Below are positions 62,653 through 64,000 of a DNA stretch of 64,000 nt, piece after piece. The DNA comes from Bradyrhizobium sp. LHD-71 (GTDB lineage: Bacteria; Pseudomonadota; Alphaproteobacteria; Rhizobiales; Xanthobacteraceae). A program made the position numbers and the translations under genes. Below the pieces are notes generated by a model, which saw only the letters and a list, made by a program, of their open reading frames with translations, searched no databases and was not told the DNA's origin. Each line of letters opens with the position of its first letter. Positions within the stretch are counted from its first letter, which is position 1. The stretch is taken from contig NZ_JAVIFX010000009.1 in the NCBI RefSeq assembly GCF_031157255.1, positions 124,001 through 188,000 on the forward strand. Direction: 5' to 3'.

Positions 62653-63894
62653 ATGACGACGCCCGCGAACTCGTTAGATGCCGACCTTCGGGCGCGGGCA
62701 AGCCGCGTCGTTCCCGGCGGGATGTGGGGCCACCTGCATGCCAACCGGCTGCCCGAGGGCTATCCGCAGTTTTTCGCGCGGGCAGAAAACTGCCGGCTGT
62801 GGGATGTCGATGGCCGCTCGTATCTCGACTTCATGTGCAGCTGGGGACCGAACCTGCTTGGTCACCATCATCCGGAGGTGGAGGCCGCCGTCGCGCGTCA
62901 GGCTCGACTTGGCGATTGCATGAATGGACCGGCAGAGGTGATGGTCGAGCTCGCTGAGGGGCTCGTCGACACCATTGCCCACGCCGACTGGGCGCAGTTT
63001 CAGAAGAATGGCACGGATGCGACGACGACCTGCGTGACGATCGCGCGTGCCGCAACCGCGCGCCGCAAGCTGCTCGCGGCGCGCGGCGCCTATCATGGCG
63101 CGGTGCCATGGTGCTCGCCCTCGCTCCTTGGCGTGACCGCCGAGGATCGTGCGCACATCGAGCTCTACGAGTACAATGATCTTCACAGCCTGTGCGCGGC
63201 AGCCGAAAGGGCAGGCGACGATCTCGCGGGCGTCATTGTCTCGGCCTTCCGCCACGACCTTGGGCGCGATCAGGAGCTTCCCACGCGCGCTTTCGCGGAG
63301 GCTGTGCGCGCCGTCTGCGACGCAAAGGGTGCCGCGCTCATTCTGGACGAGGTTCGGGCCGGCTTCCGGCTCGATCTCGCCGGAAGCTGGGAGCATCTCG
63401 GCGTTCGTCCCGATCTTGCCGCCTGGAGCAAGGCGATTGCCAACGGATATCCGCTTGCCGTTGTGACAGGCCGCGAGTGGTTGAAGCAGGCCGCGGCGCA
63501 AGTCTTCGTCACCGGCTCGTTCTGGTGTGGCGCGGTGCCGATGGCGGCGGCTGCAGCGACGCTGACCGTGCTGCGCCGTGATGGGATCGTCGAGCATTTG
63601 GCGGCGATGGGACAGAAGCTGCGCGTCGGCATCGACAACCTCGCCGGACGTCACGGCGTCGGCCTGCGACAGACCGGGCCGGTGCAGATGCCGATGATCC
63701 TGTTCGACGATGATGCCGACTTCCGCAAGGGCGAGCTGTTCTGCCGGACCGCACTCGCGCAAGGCGTTTATTTCCACCCGCGTCACAACATGTTTCTCTG
63801 TTCCGCGCATGGTGAAGCCGAGATCGAGGAAGCGCTTGCGGCCGCCGATGCCGGGCTTGCTGCCGTTGCCGAGCTCGCGCCAGCCGCCGCCTGA
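62653..63894 (+). CDS. Class III aminotransferase, glutamate-1-semialdehyde aminomutase-like
   Basis: PLP enzyme of 413 residues. Lys260 in WSKAIANGYPLAV forms the Schiff base, the cofactor Asp is in LILDEVRAGFR, and NGTDATTTCVTIARAA is the phosphate-binding region (with Asp-Ala where most have SGTEA). AGGAGG is well placed before ATG 62653. The divergence from HemL suggests another amino-transfer role. It is not close in sequence to the membrane-anchored aminotransferase at 24277-26004. Confidence 0.87.
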   Translation: MTTPANSLDADLRARASRVVPGGMWGHLHANRLPEGYPQFFARAENCRLWDVDGRSYLDFMCSWGPNLLGHHHPEVEAAVARQARLGDCMNGPAEVMVELAEGLVDTIAHADWAQFQKNGTDATTTCVTIARAATARRKLLAARGAYHGAVPWCSPSLLGVTAEDRAHIELYEYNDLHSLCAAAERAGDDLAGVIVSAFRHDLGRDQELPTRAFAEAVRAVCDAKGAALILDEVRAGFRLDLAGSWEHLGVRPDLAAWSKAIANGYPLAVVTGREWLKQAAAQVFVTGSFWCGAVPMAAAAATLTVLRRDGIVEHLAAMGQKLRVGIDNLAGRHGVGLRQTGPVQMPMILFDDDADFRKGELFCRTALAQGVYFHPRHNMFLCSAHGEAEIEEALAAADAGLAAVAELAPAAA

Positions 63895-63940
63895 AAACTG
63901 TGTCGAATAGCGCCGCGAGAGAGCGATCTCGTCGATGTAG

Positions 63941-64000
63941 ATGGACCTTGTCGCCAACCTCGTCGCCGACTATGCCATGGCCGAGCGTGCCGCCAGGCAA
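63941..64000 (+). CDS. Possible start of a further gene, cut by the window edge
   Basis: An ATG at 63941 opens a frame of 20 codons to the edge (MDLVANLVADYAMAERAARQ). Codon use is typical of the window, but no ribosome-binding site is obvious and the product cannot be recognised. Treat as tentative. Confidence 0.3.
   Translation, partial: MDLVANLVADYAMAERAARQ

Overview
The window is high-GC, gene-dense DNA of an alphaproteobacterium, most likely of the Bradyrhizobium/Rhodopseudomonas group (order Hyphomicrobiales). The signs are codon usage, the gene families present (PmtA-type methyltransferases, PlcP/Agt lipid genes, many ABC and tripartite uptake proteins) and GC-rich intergenic palindromes. 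I see no rRNA, tRNA, CRISPR array, prophage or insertion sequence. Assignments rest on reading motifs by eye; no database search was run.

Layout. 1-13 kb is an envelope block: an MsbA-like exporter cut by the left edge, galE, the LPS inner-core heptose genes (waaC, gmhB-like, waaF, hldD, hldE), a flippase-like membrane protein, a transaldolase, a GnnA-like oxidoreductase and murJ. 13-18.4 kb holds a form-II CoxL-like molybdenum hydroxylase subunit followed by two c-type cytochromes, a DMT exporter and a stand-alone RAM domain. 18.6-21.5 kb has a TPP riboswitch, thiM-thiD and an orphan TRAP binding protein.

21.6-29.6 kb is the most interesting part. It is a membrane-lipid island: two Agt-like glycosyltransferases, two PmtA-like methyltransferases, a His-rich membrane protein, a membrane-anchored class III aminotransferase, a phosphatidylserine decarboxylase and a PlcP-type phospholipase C. 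Pho-box-like direct repeats lie at several promoters; the best, 26030-26047, matches the PhoB consensus at 15 of 18 positions. I read it as a phosphate-starvation lipid-remodelling system with parts (aminotransferase, His-rich protein, extra Psd) not in the described PlcP-Agt pathway.

29.6-37.1 kb carries threonine dehydratase, an unrecognised acidic protein, an MFS transporter, a dipeptide epimerase and an mlaEFD-like lipid-transport operon. 37.2-46.3 kb is a LacI-controlled sugar or polyol catabolic locus (ABC importer, two dehydrogenases, PfkB kinase, LacD-like aldolase) with two LacI-type operators. 46.4-58.5 kb holds IclR and GntR regulators, a Bug-type binding protein, ring-cleavage-type enzymes (FAH, HpaH, LigI-like, RidA, flavin reductase), a lyase-LeuC-LeuD operon and an SsuABC-like transporter. 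59.5-64 kb has a LysR/azoR pair, a membrane-anchored DJ-1/PfpI protein, a second GSA-type aminotransferase and perhaps the start of another gene.

Four copies of a long hairpin repeat (2.9, 18.4, 23.4 and 23.5 kb) share architecture and end sequences, while their stem sequences differ in a compensatory way.
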